Assembly: GCA_017450065.1 (NCBI GenBank)
Contig: JAFSYI010000085.1
Location: forward strand, 156,954-220,953
Direction of reading: 5' to 3'
Source of the DNA: Lachnospiraceae bacterium
GTDB lineage: Bacteria > Bacillota > Clostridia > Lachnospirales > Lachnospiraceae
Length of the DNA: 64,000 bases
The notes below the pieces were generated by a model. The model saw nothing but the letters and a program-made list of their open reading frames with translations, was not told the origin of the DNA and did no database searches. How positions within the stretch are numbered: position 1 is the first letter of the stretch; each line of letters starts with the position of its first letter. A program made the position numbers and the translations under genes. Shown piece after piece: positions 32,640 through 41,823 of the stretch.

Positions 32640-34115
32640 TGCTTCAAGCTGCTGCATCTTATCGGAAATATCTTCCATTATGTTCATGGATTCCTCTATC
32701 TTATCCATATTGTTGCGGCTTATCCTTATGGTTTCCTGGGTACTTGCCGTGAACTCCTCGCTTGTTGCAAGCAGCCTTGATGTAGAATTGACTACTTCAT
32801 CATTGGAATCCTTGATCCTTCCCATATCCGTGTTGACAGTCCTGAGCGTTGAACCGAGCTTATCTGAGCAGTCTCTGGATTCAGCCAGAACTCCCTTTAC
32901 AAGCTCAACAAGATCCTTCTGCGCACCGGCCATTTCAACCGTCTGTGCAGCCTTTTCGGAAACCTCTCCGGCATTATCCGTAAGCTCCTTAAGAATATTG
33001 GTTATACGCTCCGTCGATTCCTTGGTCTGCTCCGCAAGGTGGCTTATCTCCGTTGCTACAACCGCAAATCCTCGTCCTGCCTCTCCTGCTCTTGCCGCCT
33101 CTATCGAAGCATTAAGAGCAAGAAGATTGGTCTGTCCGGATATCGAGAAGATCATATCGGTTATGTTCATAGCCTCGTCCGAGGATTTCTGCTGCCTCTC
33201 AGCAGCAGCCTGCATCTGTGTTCCCACCTCTGTTGTACGTATCGCCTGTGTAACCAGATGTTCCATATCCTTAAGACTCTTTGATATCATATCAGACATC
33301 TGCTGTGAATCCTTAACCGCTTCTGCTGTGATCTCACCTGTCTCATTAAGCAGAGACTGAATCTCATTTGTCATGTTTGTCTGAAGCTCTACCGCACTTA
33401 AGTTCTCTTCGTTACCCTGTGCTATCTGATCGATCGAATCACATACAAGCTTGGAGGTTTCTTCCACCTCATTAAGCCCCTTCTTCAGTACCTCGAAGTC
33501 CCTGGTCACCTGATCCGTCACTTTGATAATATTCTCTGATACCCTCGCTCTTTCAAGTGCGGCAGCTTCTATGCCCGACATATTCTCCCTTATGAACTTG
33601 TCCAGCAGCTTCGTACCCATTGACAGAGCAACTGTTGTAAGGATCGAGATTATTATCGATATCATCACAAGCTCGATAACATCGCTGTAATTCTCAGCCG
33701 TTGCCATACTCATTACCGAACGGATTATGTTCAGAACTATAAACGCTATACCCATCCCGGTTGTCACGGCCGTGTCCAGATAGAGCATTATAACGATCAT
33801 AAGCGGAATAATATACGGGAAAGTCACTCCCGTCGCCGATGTAAGGAGCATAACCGCGTACACTATTGTAAAGCTTACGGCTTCTATTCTGTGGACCGCG
33901 TACGGTTCGGAAGCATTAAGCATTATTATAGTCACAATAACATTGATTATCACAAGAACGAGCGGAGCGATACTCCTTATCGGAGCCATTTCGGAATCAG
34001 CAAGCTGGGATGCAAGTCCCGCCACGGCAAACACCGATGTTATGATAAGAATTATCAGCATCAGCTTATTGATCTCTTTCACCTGTTTTTCGTTAAGAAC
34101 TGTCCTGTTGTTCAT
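32637..34115 (-). CDS. Methyl-accepting chemotaxis protein without extracellular sensor domain
   Basis: 492 residues. Residues about 15-180 form six hydrophobic helices with only short loops, so there is no periplasmic-type ligand domain and no clear HAMP. The rest is a coiled-coil signalling domain with the conserved tip ([24 protein letters not shown] read in pieces around residue 330) and AEQTKEST. It should signal to CheA/CheW. A membrane-embedded sensor region could respond to membrane state, energy or small hydrophobic molecules; this is inference. The ATG follows AAGGAGAGG. No che or fla genes are adjacent. Confidence 0.93.
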   Translation of the reverse strand: MNNRTVLNEKQVKEINKLMLIILIITSVFAVAGLASQLADSEMAPIRSIAPLVLVIINVIVTIIMLNASEPYAVHRIEAVSFTIVYAVMLLTSATGVTFPYIIPLMIVIMLYLDTAVTTGMGIAFIVLNIIRSVMSMATAENYSDVIELVMISIIISILTTVALSMGTKLLDKFIRENMSGIEAAALERARVSENIIKVTDQVTRDFEVLKKGLNEVEETSKLVCDSIDQIAQGNEENLSAVELQTNMTNEIQSLLNETGEITAEAVKDSQQMSDMISKSLKDMEHLVTQAIRTTEVGTQMQAAAERQQKSSDEAMNITDMIFSISGQTNLLALNASIEAARAGEAGRGFAVVATEISHLAEQTKESTERITNILKELTDNAGEVSEKAAQTVEMAGAQKDLVELVKGVLAESRDCSDKLGSTLRTVNTDMGRIKDSNDEVVNSTSRLLATSEEFTASTQETIRISRNNMDKIEESMNIMEDISDKMQQLEA

Positions 34116-34152
34116 ACCACACCTCTCCTTCCCCCACTCATTATCCTTTTGT

Positions 34153-34166
34153 TTGACTCAAGTCAA
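34153..34166. promoter_or_regulatory. Inverted repeat in the MCP leader (possible operator)
   Basis: TTGACT-CA-AGTCAA is a perfect 6-bp inverted repeat placed about 10-25 nt after the predicted MCP transcription start. Confidence 0.4.
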
Positions 34167-34183
34167 TAATACACATAAATTGT

Positions 34184-34189
34184 ATTATA
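34184..34189 (-). promoter_or_regulatory. Probable -10 element of the MCP gene
   Basis: TATAAT on minus, about 70 bp from the MCP start. The -35 is poor and there is no match to the flagellar sigma-D consensus. Confidence 0.45.
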
Positions 34190-34217
34190 AATATGTAAAT
34201 CACGCAATGTTTTTCTG

Positions 34218-34370
34218 CTAATCCGCACTTTTCCGGTGCTCAGTGCGGAACATGAATAGTTTGTAGTTTCCTGTCTTTCTAAGTACAGTCGCATATGCAT
34301 AACTGTTTCCGAACGGCAGTGAAGTAAAAAACATCGCTACAGCCAATAGTACCGCAACGATCACCTGCAA
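34218..34370 (-). pseudogene. Possible remnant of a small secreted protein gene in the MCP-miaB gap
   Basis: The 329-bp gap 34116-34444 holds, on minus, a 50-codon open stretch from a TTG at 34370 to TAG at 34218. It reads like a signal peptide (VIVAVLLAVAMFFTSLPFG...AYA) followed by a short polar tail. No SD or ATG precedes it and a stop lies just upstream, so it is more likely a decayed N-terminus or chance than a working gene. The gap also has an 8-bp-arm hairpin (TCCGCACT 34222-34229 with AGTGCGGA 34242-34249, no T-run) and CGCAACG/CGTTGCG at 34353-34359 and 34387-34393. Confidence 0.3.
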
Positions 34371-34444
34371 TTGTCAATCTTAAAGGCGTTGCGACATACA
34401 TTTATCTAAAAGCTCCGGATATTATCAGATTCTGTCACACATCC

Positions 34445-35869
34445 TTATCTTTCCCCCATATAATAGAACCCCTTACACTCCGTAAGCTTAACATCAACAA
34501 GCTTTCCTATAAGCGACCTGTCTCCCGGAAAATGAACCATCAGGTTATTGCTCATTCTTCCGGTAACCAGACCGGGATCCTGTTCATTTATATCCTCAAC
34601 AAGAACCGTTTCCGTATTTCCGAGGAAACGGGCAGCCATTTCCTTACTTTCATCCTGTACGGCTGTCAGAACCCTGTCAAATTCCCGCTTGATCCATTCC
34701 TTCGGCTGACGTCCATCCATGGATGCTGCGGGCGTTCCTGTTCTTGGCGAATAAACGAAGGTGAACGCACCGTCATATTTAACCCTGTGTATCATATCAA
34801 CAGTATCATCCACATCCTCCGTTGTCTCACCCGGAAAACCGACGATAATATCCGTTGTAATGGCAATATCAGGTATCTCTCTCCTTATCTTCATCGCAAG
34901 CTCAAGATACTGTTCCCTCGTATAGCGTCTGTTCATCGCTTTAAGGATTCTTGTGCTTCCCGACTGAAGCGGGAGATGGATATGTCTGCATATCTTCTTT
35001 GAATCCTTCATGACCTGTATAAGCTCATCCGACAGATCCTTGGGATGCGAGGTCATGAACCTTATCCTTTCGATACCGTCCACCTTCTCAACCTCTCTAA
35101 GCAGCTCGGGAAAGCTTATGCTGCCTTCGATCCCGTTACCGTATGAGTTAACGTTCTGTCCGAGAAGCATAACCTCCTTAACCCCGTCGGATGCAAGCTT
35201 CTCGCACTCCCTTATTATCTCCTTCGCTTCTCTGCTGCGCTCGTTTCCACGGACGTATGGAACTATGCAGTAGGTACAGTAATTATTGCAGCCAAACATT
35301 ATGTTTACGCCCGACTTAAACGGATATTTACGGATGCTCGGGATATCCTCGACAATCTCACCCGGTTTATCCCATACATCAACAACGTGCTCTTCTCCCT
35401 CAAGGTGTCTGCAGATAAGCTCCGCCAGTTTATATATATTATGTGTTCCGAAAATAATATTTACGAACTTATAGCTCTTTGAAAGCTTTTCAACACATTC
35501 GGGTTCCTGTGCCATACAGCCGCATACCGCGACTATCCTGTCCCTGTTCCTTTGATTTTTCCCTCCCAGAGTACCCAGATGACCGTAGAATTTCTGATTC
35601 GCGTTATCCCTGATCGTACATGTGTTAAAAAGTACGATATCCGACTCTGTTTCGTTTTCCGATTCCATAAGTCCCATGTCGGCCAGTATACCGGTCATCT
35701 TTTCCGAATCCCTTGCGTTCATCTGGCATCCGAAGGTGGTAACATGAAAAGAAAGAGGGTGATGAAGCTCCTCTTCTTTCCTTCCAAGCAAAACACGCGC
35801 ATTCTCTATAAAATAATACTGACGCTCGGGCTCTGTCACCGGCGCCATATCAAATATCGATTCTGCCAT
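34445..35869 (-). CDS. miaB: tRNA-2-methylthio-N6-dimethylallyladenosine synthase MiaB
   Basis: 474 residues from the ATG at 35869. An N-terminal MTTase domain has three cluster cysteines (FGCQMN, FNTCTIR, VCGCMAQ), the radical-SAM core has CNNYCTYC, and the C-terminus is a TRAM domain (TVLVEDIN). Two [4Fe-4S] clusters are expected. It adds the methylthio group to i6A37 in tRNAs. About 45 residues precede the MTTase core, as in other clostridial MiaB. An ATG five codons upstream exists, but AAAGGAG fits 35869. It overlaps the cyclo-ligase gene by 20 nt. Confidence 0.95.
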   Translation of the reverse strand: MAESIFDMAPVTEPERQYYFIENARVLLGRKEEELHHPLSFHVTTFGCQMNARDSEKMTGILADMGLMESENETESDIVLFNTCTIRDNANQKFYGHLGTLGGKNQRNRDRIVAVCGCMAQEPECVEKLSKSYKFVNIIFGTHNIYKLAELICRHLEGEEHVVDVWDKPGEIVEDIPSIRKYPFKSGVNIMFGCNNYCTYCIVPYVRGNERSREAKEIIRECEKLASDGVKEVMLLGQNVNSYGNGIEGSISFPELLREVEKVDGIERIRFMTSHPKDLSDELIQVMKDSKKICRHIHLPLQSGSTRILKAMNRRYTREQYLELAMKIRREIPDIAITTDIIVGFPGETTEDVDDTVDMIHRVKYDGAFTFVYSPRTGTPAASMDGRQPKEWIKREFDRVLTAVQDESKEMAARFLGNTETVLVEDINEQDPGLVTGRMSNNLMVHFPGDRSLIGKLVDVKLTECKGFYYMGER

Positions 35870-36509
35870 ATATTCTCCTTTCATACGGTAATATCTCGGT
35901 TATGATAATATCCGGCCGCACATCATACTCATCAACCGGCAGCTTATCACATCTTTGACATAAATAGGCAATCCCTGCAGATAACATATATTCATGTCCG
36001 GCAAGGAACCTGTCATAGAAGCCCTTACCGTATCCCAGACGGTTCCCTTCATCATCATACCCTACGAGAGGAACAATGATAAGTGCCTGTGCAATATCAT
36101 CTTTGCTTACCTTCATACACTTATTAACATCGGGCTCCGGGATCCCTCTGTACCCTTCGGACAGGTCATCCGGTGATAAAATGTAATAAAAATCAAGTAA
36201 CGGCTCTCCGTCTCTCACACCGCTTACAGGGCATCCAACCCTCTTCCCGTCAGCCAGCGCCCTCCGTATCAGGCGGTATGTGTCTGCTTCCCCGTTATAT
36301 GATGCATAGGTAAGTATAATATCTGTCTTCCCATATTCTTCAAGAGATAATATTTTACTGAATATGGCATCATCATATTCCCGGCGGAGCCTCTCATCCA
36401 TCGAGCTTCTTGTCTTTAAAACATGCTTTCTTATCTGTTTCTTGGCTCCGGCAATTTCGTCCTTATTTAACTCATCTTCCTTACCTGTCATGTTGTCTTT
36501 GTTTATCAC
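35850..36509 (-). CDS. 5-formyltetrahydrofolate cyclo-ligase
   Basis: 219 residues with the family blocks KKQIRKHVLKTR at the N-terminus, the middle ILTYASYNGEADT and the C-terminal GNRLGYGKGFYDRFL, where the GYGxGxYD loop binds ATP. It converts 5-formyl-THF to 5,10-methenyl-THF, returning folate to the one-carbon pool used by FolD and Fhs (47.5-50.1 kb). The start is GTG (36507-36509), 5 nt after AAGGGA. It overlaps miaB and lies 15 bp after the DUF896 gene. Confidence 0.9.
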   Translation of the reverse strand: MINKDNMTGKEDELNKDEIAGAKKQIRKHVLKTRSSMDERLRREYDDAIFSKILSLEEYGKTDIILTYASYNGEADTYRLIRRALADGKRVGCPVSGVRDGEPLLDFYYILSPDDLSEGYRGIPEPDVNKCMKVSKDDIAQALIIVPLVGYDDEGNRLGYGKGFYDRFLAGHEYMLSAGIAYLCQRCDKLPVDEYDVRPDIIITEILPYERRIYGRIDI

Positions 36510-36524
36510 GTCTTTCCCTTTTTC

Positions 36525-36746
36525 TTAAGCCTGACGTTTCCCGTATTTTTTTCCAAGATTTGTTATACTCCCATCAGCTTCCTGAATGTTTATATTGTCA
36601 AGCTGGCTCTTAAGATTATTTCTTACAGAAGCCACATAATCCTGCCTTAACTGCTTCTGTTCCTCTTTTTCTTCATCCGTCAGTCCGACATCCTGTGATT
36701 TGTGATACAGTTCATTTATTCTTTTAATCTTCTCTTCCAGATTCAT
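36525..36746 (-). CDS. DUF896 small protein (YnzC-like)
   Basis: A 73-residue helical protein: EKIKRINELYHKSQDVGLTDEEK and the QLRQDYVASVRNNLKSQL helix, read in pieces, are the DUF896 signature. Bacillus YnzC is a two-helix protein of unknown function made under SOS control. No LexA-type site is visible here. GAGG precedes the ATG; the gene sits between proB and the cyclo-ligase gene. Confidence 0.9.
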   Translation of the reverse strand: MNLEEKIKRINELYHKSQDVGLTDEEKEEQKQLRQDYVASVRNNLKSQLDNINIQEADGSITNLGKKYGKRQA

Positions 36747-36817
36747 ATGTATATCCTCGCATCTGTTGCACTGTTGAAAACCCTGTTGTTTTTTGCCCGG
36801 AAAATATCATGGCAGAC

Positions 36818-37693
36818 CTACATCTCGTCAATATATCCGGCTATGTCAAAGTTATCATCCCTGTGGGACTTGAACAGCGTTCCGTAATAACGTCCTTCCA
36901 TTATCTTGTGAATGACGCTTACATCCTTTCCGTTCGCTATAACCATATCGGTTCCCGCATTCATCGCAACAGTCGCAGCATGAAGCTTCGCACTCATACC
37001 TCCGGTCCCTATATTGCTTCCGGTGCTTTCCTTCCCCATATCCATGACATCTGTCAGATCCTCCACCAAAGATATGAACCCGGCATCCTTGTTTGCCCTC
37101 GGATCATCCGTATACAGTCCGTCAATATCTGACAGCAGTATAAGCATATCGGCTCCGACAAGATTGGCAACCACTGCCGAGAGAAAGTCATTATCACCTA
37201 TCGTGTCCTCAACCTCATGTATGGCTACCGTATCGTTCTCATTAACTACGGGAATGACTCCCAGCCTGAGCAGTTCTGTAAAAGTATTATGGGCATTTCT
37301 CCTGTTTATTTCATCCACTATCGTGTGCTTGGTCATAAGTATCTGTGCGGTAGTGTGATTGTATTCCGCAAAAAGCTTCTGATATATCATCATAAGCCTT
37401 GCCTGACCTACAGCTGCGCATGCCTGCTTGAGGGGTACATCCTTATCCGTAGGTTTTATGTTCATAACCTTCTTACCGACGGCTATTGCACCCGAGGATA
37501 CAAGTATAACGTCCTTACCCTGGTTTTTGAGCTCGCACAGCTCCCTTACCAGGCGCTCCATCTTTGTAAGGTTAAGCTCTCCGGTAGACATATGATGAAG
37601 CGACGAAGAACCTATCTTAACGACTATCCTCTTTCTGTCCCTTATCTGTGCCCTGTATTCCTTTTCTTCCTGTGACGGGTCCATATTTCTCAT
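36818..37693 (-). CDS. proB: Glutamate 5-kinase ProB (short form without PUA domain)
   Basis: A 291-residue amino acid kinase: RIVVKIGSSSL at the N-terminus, LVSSGAIAVG, the PVVNENDTVA and GDNDFLSAVVA substrate/ATP blocks and GTGGMSAKLHAA. It phosphorylates glutamate in the first step of proline synthesis. The C-terminal PUA domain of about 100 residues found in E. coli ProB is missing, as in many Firmicutes. proA, normally adjacent, is not in the window. It is preceded by the FAD oxidoreductase gene and followed by the DUF896 gene. Confidence 0.93.
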   Translation of the reverse strand: MRNMDPSQEEKEYRAQIRDRKRIVVKIGSSSLHHMSTGELNLTKMERLVRELCELKNQGKDVILVSSGAIAVGKKVMNIKPTDKDVPLKQACAAVGQARLMMIYQKLFAEYNHTTAQILMTKHTIVDEINRRNAHNTFTELLRLGVIPVVNENDTVAIHEVEDTIGDNDFLSAVVANLVGADMLILLSDIDGLYTDDPRANKDAGFISLVEDLTDVMDMGKESTGSNIGTGGMSAKLHAATVAMNAGTDMVIANGKDVSVIHKIMEGRYYGTLFKSHRDDNFDIAGYIDEM

Positions 37694-37730
37694 TTATCTG
37701 CACTTCCTTCTGTTAAAATACTGGATTTCA

Positions 37731-39461
37731 TTAAAATTTATTACTGTACTTTGCTATGATCTTCTCTGCCACTTTGATCCCATCCATCGCCGCACTGGTT
37801 ATTCCGCCGGCATATCCCGCGCCTTCACCACACGGGTACAGACCTTTCACACTTCCCTCAAGATCACCATTCCTCAATATCCTTACAGGCGATGATGTTC
37901 GGCTTTCAACGCCGGCAAGCAAAGCATCCGGCCGGTCAAAATCTTTAATAGTATAACTGAATTTATCTATTGATTCAACAAGCGCCTCATTTATGCTTTC
38001 CGTGAAGAGACTGCTTAAGTCGGAATATTCATATGAACCCTTAAATAAGCCCCTGATTGAATTCTCTTTTTCTTCTGTATCTGACTCTGACTTAGAATAT
38101 ATTTCTGTCGATGAATAAATACCTTCTGCAGATTCAGTTATTCCCACCAGTTCGTCAGTTATCCTCGCAGTCTTTCCGACATTCCTGCGAAATTCCCCAT
38201 AAGTCTGTACCGGTATTTTTCCTTTACCCAGCTCATATGCCTTCTCCTCAAGCTTTCGTTGGAATTCCACTCCCGCAAGAGGATCGTCCGATCCGAAATC
38301 ATCCTTATCAACACTTACTATTATCGCGCTGTTCGCATTTAACGAATCTCTGCCCGAATAACTCATCCCGTTTATCGCTGTCCGGCCTTCTTCGCTGGAT
38401 GCATTCACCACATATCCTCCCGGACACATGCAGAAGGAATATACATTTCTGCCGTTTGATGTATGATTTGTAAGCTTGTAATCGGCTGCGGGAAGATCAG
38501 CCTTATTCTCATCCCCGTACTGTGCCCTGTCTATCATTTCCTGTGGATGCTGTATCCTCAGACCCACAGCAAAGTTCTTCTGCACCATCTCAATACCTTC
38601 ATCGTAAAGCATCCTGAATGTATCCCTTGCGGAATGCCCGATCGCCAGAACAGCGCAGTTGGTTTTTATACTTATATCTGTTTTATCAGCATCAAGGCAG
38701 CAGGCGTATACTTCGGATATGTTTCCGGCTTCTGTTCCGAATCCGGTCATTTTTGTATTGAAAAGGAAGCAGCCGCCATGCTCTGTGATATATTCACGCA
38801 TCTTCCTTACAACATGTTCAAGAACATCAGTACCGATGTGAGGCCTGGCCTTATATGAAATCCCTTCATCGGCTCCGAACTTTACGAAGGTATCGAGCAC
38901 ATATTGGTTGCGTCCCTGCTTGTCGTTTACGCCGGTATTAAGCTTTCCGTCTGAAAAGGTTCCCGCCCCGCCTTCTCCGAACTGTACATTGGAATCGGGC
39001 TTGAGCTTGCCGCCTTTCCAAAACTCTTCGACACTCCTCTTACGTTCTTCAACGCACTCGCCACGTTCCAGAACCAAAGGAGCATATCCCTTTTGACAAA
39101 GTATGTAAGCGCAAAACAGCCCTGCCGGACCCGAACCCACGATCACAGGACGTCCCTTAAGCTTTATTTCACCTGTTCTTTCCGGTACTATGTAGTTAAC
39201 CGGACTATAACGGTACACATTCTTATTCCTGAGATTTTTTATAATCTTATCTTCCTGTTCAAGAGTAACCGCCACTGAGTAAACATATGAAATCTCCGGC
39301 TTCCTCCTGGCATCTATGGATTGCCTCAGTATCCTGTAAGTAAACCCTGTACCGCGTGAGCTTTTATTGAATCTGTCAATTCTTAATATACCTTTAAGCC
39401 TTTTAACAAGATCATTCTCATTATGACCGATGGGAAGCTTGATATTATCTACTCTTATCAT
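37731..39461 (-). CDS. FAD-dependent oxidoreductase, COG2509-type dehydrogenase
   Basis: 576 residues from the ATG at 39461. An N-terminal domain of about 95 residues precedes a Rossmann FAD site (VIVGSGPAGLFCAYIL) and the ERG residue that binds the ribose. It continues with VQFGEGGAGTFSDGKL, the RPHIGTDVL block and a C-terminal YPCGEGAGYAGGI motif. The family is widespread in clostridia; substrate and partner are unknown. GAGGG stands 8 nt before the chosen ATG. Only 26 bp separate it from the T-run of the flippase terminator, so its promoter is either inside that palindromic region or transcription reads through. Confidence 0.85.
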   Translation of the reverse strand: MIRVDNIKLPIGHNENDLVKRLKGILRIDRFNKSSRGTGFTYRILRQSIDARRKPEISYVYSVAVTLEQEDKIIKNLRNKNVYRYSPVNYIVPERTGEIKLKGRPVIVGSGPAGLFCAYILCQKGYAPLVLERGECVEERKRSVEEFWKGGKLKPDSNVQFGEGGAGTFSDGKLNTGVNDKQGRNQYVLDTFVKFGADEGISYKARPHIGTDVLEHVVRKMREYITEHGGCFLFNTKMTGFGTEAGNISEVYACCLDADKTDISIKTNCAVLAIGHSARDTFRMLYDEGIEMVQKNFAVGLRIQHPQEMIDRAQYGDENKADLPAADYKLTNHTSNGRNVYSFCMCPGGYVVNASSEEGRTAINGMSYSGRDSLNANSAIIVSVDKDDFGSDDPLAGVEFQRKLEEKAYELGKGKIPVQTYGEFRRNVGKTARITDELVGITESAEGIYSSTEIYSKSESDTEEKENSIRGLFKGSYEYSDLSSLFTESINEALVESIDKFSYTIKDFDRPDALLAGVESRTSSPVRILRNGDLEGSVKGLYPCGEGAGYAGGITSAAMDGIKVAEKIIAKYSNKF

Positions 39462-39487
39462 GTATGGATCCCTCATCATCCCTATCC

Positions 39488-39518
39488 AAAAAAATGAGTC
39501 AGGTCTGTCCCCGACTCA
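39488..39518 (-). terminator. Terminator after the flippase gene (inner palindrome of the REP-like element)
   Basis: On minus TGAGTC (39513-39518) and GACTCA (39495-39500) form the stem, with GG/CC pairs further in, followed by seven T (39488-39494). Confidence 0.8.
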
Positions 39519-39557
39519 CCAAATGGTGACATAGAGAATCGTCCCTGCTGTCACCTA
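39488..39557 (-). repeat. Composite REP-like palindromic element
   Basis: Two neighbouring hairpins on minus. The first is GGTGACA (39549-39555) with TGTCACC (39525-39531) around a 17-nt loop containing GGGACGATTCTC. The second is TGAGTC/GACTCA around GGGGACAGACC. Both loops hold the GGGAC core. Similar GGGGACGGTTCTC palindromes recur in many clostridial genomes and resemble REP elements moved by Y1 transposases; this comparison is from memory. The stop codon of the flippase gene overlaps the first arm. Confidence 0.65.
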
Positions 39558-41204
39558 TAATAACCTGAGCATCCCGGCTATCTTTGCAAGTATATGACCT
39601 CCCGGGAAGCTTCTTATCTCATGCTCGTTAACGCCTTTCAGCTTAAGCAGGGCAACAAAATATACGCACACACCGGCAAGTATCGAGATAAGGGTTGCAA
39701 GAGCATCACTTATCGATTTGGTCAGCAGCATATGAAGAACACCTATTACTATTCCCATTATACCCGATGCTGTCAGTGGTATTACAAAGGTCTTGTTTAT
39801 CTCCTGCTTATATTTAAGGTAACGCCCTATACTTATCCAGTTCAGTATACAGATAATAAGTGAAAATGCAATAACGGCTATTACCACACCGTACAGCTTA
39901 AGATCCAGAACCCCGATGCACAGGTACAGTATTCCGACATGGATCGCCAAAGCTATGGCTGCATTTCTTACAGGCAGATTCATACGGTTAATGCCCTGAA
40001 GCACTCCGTTCGATAATGTGGACATCGAATAAAGAGCTACTGTTATTGAACCGATCCTTAACATCATCGCAGGAATCTCTATCTCTCCCGTAAACAGAAG
40101 TGACAGGATGGGACCGCCGAGTACGCTCAGGCCCATGGCACACGGTATCGCAATTATCATGACAAATCTCATGCCCAAACGTACCTTATGCCTCGCCAGT
40201 TTGAATTTACCCTGTTCAACACAGGCTGTAAGGCTGGGCATTATCGAAGAACACAATGCATTGGCCAGTGCTACCGGGACATTGATGATGACCTTGTATT
40301 TTGTACTGAAGATACCCCAGTAGGAGGCTATATCATGTTCCGACATTCCCCTCTTAGTCATGACAGATCCGAATATACCCTGATCCAGCACATCCGAAAT
40401 ATTATATATCGTACTGCTTAAAATAACGGGTAATATTGTTATTATGAGAATCCTGAATATCTTGGGATATCCGTCATTTCTGGATGTGGAATCCTCTCTG
40501 ATGTTGATCCTCATCTCTCTGTTATGTACAGCAAACATAACAGCCAGCATCAAAAGACCTGCAAGGGCTCCGGTTCCCGTACCGAGTGTTCCGCCCGCCG
40601 CGCCGTATGCCGATGAATAAGCACTGTCATGCAGGAGCTTACTGACCTTCGTTCCGTATTCAAAAAGGAAGGTTGCAGCCGCAACCGAAATAATGGCATT
40701 TACGATCTGTTCAAAAAGCTGTGAGAAAGCCGTAGGCATCATTGTACCAAGTCCCTGGAAATATCCGCGGATAACTCCCATAACAGCCACTATGAGAAGT
40801 GTGGGTGCCAATATCCTTAACGCAATCGCGCTCTTGGGAAGATTCATTATATTTGTTGCCATTACATCTGCGCCGAATACAACTATCAGACAGGTGGCTC
40901 CTCCTGTAATACATGCAAACAGCATTGCTCCCCTGAAAATCTTTCTGGCGTTTTTGTACTGCCCCTTTGCAACACGCGCTGCCACAAGCTTAGATACGGC
41001 TGTAGGCAGGCTGTAGGACGAAATGATGAGCATGATCGAATAGATCTGAAATGCGGCTGAATAATAACCCATTCCGCTGTCGCCTATCTTTTTCTGAAGC
41101 GGAATGCGGTATACCAGACCGATTATTCTTGAAATGATACCTGTTATTGCTAAAATACCGCCCTGAACTATAAAGTTGGATTTTTTATCCTCTTTATTAT
41201 TCAT
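39555..41204 (-). CDS. MOP-superfamily polysaccharide/lipid flippase (SpoVB/YtgP/MurJ-like)
   Basis: A 549-residue membrane protein with about 14 helices. The family blocks include GILAITGIISRIIGLVYRIPL at the N-terminus (read in two parts), YYSAAFQIYSIMLIISSYSLP, and RGYFQGLGTMMPTAFSQLFEQ near residue 150. Relatives flip lipid II (YtgP/MurJ) or act in spore cortex synthesis (SpoVB). Which of these applies cannot be decided, but an envelope precursor is the likely cargo. A TATAAT box lies only 9 bp before the ATG. The gene ends in the composite palindrome above. Confidence 0.88.
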   Translation of the reverse strand: MNNKEDKKSNFIVQGGILAITGIISRIIGLVYRIPLQKKIGDSGMGYYSAAFQIYSIMLIISSYSLPTAVSKLVAARVAKGQYKNARKIFRGAMLFACITGGATCLIVVFGADVMATNIMNLPKSAIALRILAPTLLIVAVMGVIRGYFQGLGTMMPTAFSQLFEQIVNAIISVAAATFLFEYGTKVSKLLHDSAYSSAYGAAGGTLGTGTGALAGLLMLAVMFAVHNREMRINIREDSTSRNDGYPKIFRILIITILPVILSSTIYNISDVLDQGIFGSVMTKRGMSEHDIASYWGIFSTKYKVIINVPVALANALCSSIMPSLTACVEQGKFKLARHKVRLGMRFVMIIAIPCAMGLSVLGGPILSLLFTGEIEIPAMMLRIGSITVALYSMSTLSNGVLQGINRMNLPVRNAAIALAIHVGILYLCIGVLDLKLYGVVIAVIAFSLIICILNWISIGRYLKYKQEINKTFVIPLTASGIMGIVIGVLHMLLTKSISDALATLISILAGVCVYFVALLKLKGVNEHEIRSFPGGHILAKIAGMLRLL

Positions 41205-41213
41205 AAATCCCCG

Positions 41214-41243
41214 ATTATACTTACAAGCTTTTTATTTCAACAA
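41214..41243 (-). promoter_or_regulatory. Possible promoter very close to the flippase start codon
   Basis: TATAAT (41214-41219 on plus coordinates) has TTGAAA 15 bp or TTGTTG 18 bp upstream. It ends 9 bp before the ATG, so the SD-like GGGG would be mostly outside the transcript. If used, the mRNA would be nearly leaderless; otherwise the gene depends on ybeY read-through. Confidence 0.45.
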
Positions 41244-41294
41244 CCTTTGAGAGTATACAGACAAATACGGTAGCTTATATGCTGCGCTTTTAAG

Positions 41295-41789
41295 TCATCT
41301 GCATATTCCGAGGGCATCCATGATCACACGCTGCCTCTCTTCCATAAGCATTCTGTCCGTCTCCTCAATATGGTCATATCCAATTAAGTGTAACATACTG
41401 TGAACGATTAGAAAAGCAAATTCTCGTCTTTCACTATGCCCATATTCCTTAGCCTGGCTGCATATTTTATCATACGAGAGCACTATATCTCCAAGCATAA
41501 GTTCACCTGTTTCTACATTAAAATAGTCAGGTGATTCATCTATGCAGGAAAAATCAGCCGGTGTGTCATATTCTCCCATGGGAAATGACAGTACATCCGT
41601 TGGGCTGTCGATATTCCTTTCCTGCTTATTAATTTCTCTTATTTCATCATCTCCGGTGATAAGAAGGTTCACTTCAGCCTCATACGGACATTTTTCAATA
41701 TCCAGTACCTCATCCACCACCTTTCTGTAAAGCTCCTCCGGTTCAAAATCGAACTCAGCACCGGCCTCATTATCATATCCGTATGTCAT
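41295..41789 (-). CDS. ybeY: Endoribonuclease YbeY (rRNA maturation)
   Basis: 164 residues with the zinc site HSMLHLIGYDH (H-x3-H-x5-H) near residue 130 and the upstream blocks EIREINKQERNIDSPTDVLSFP, read in pieces, and GDIVLSYD. YbeY trims 16S rRNA 3' ends and takes part in ribosome quality control. AAGGGG precedes the ATG. It follows phoH by 34 bp, the usual phoH-ybeY pairing, and is followed by the flippase gene. Confidence 0.95.
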   Translation of the reverse strand: MTYGYDNEAGAEFDFEPEELYRKVVDEVLDIEKCPYEAEVNLLITGDDEIREINKQERNIDSPTDVLSFPMGEYDTPADFSCIDESPDYFNVETGELMLGDIVLSYDKICSQAKEYGHSERREFAFLIVHSMLHLIGYDHIEETDRMLMEERQRVIMDALGICR

Positions 41790-41823
41790 ACATGTTCCCC
41801 TTTTGCTTTTTTATCTGCATCAT

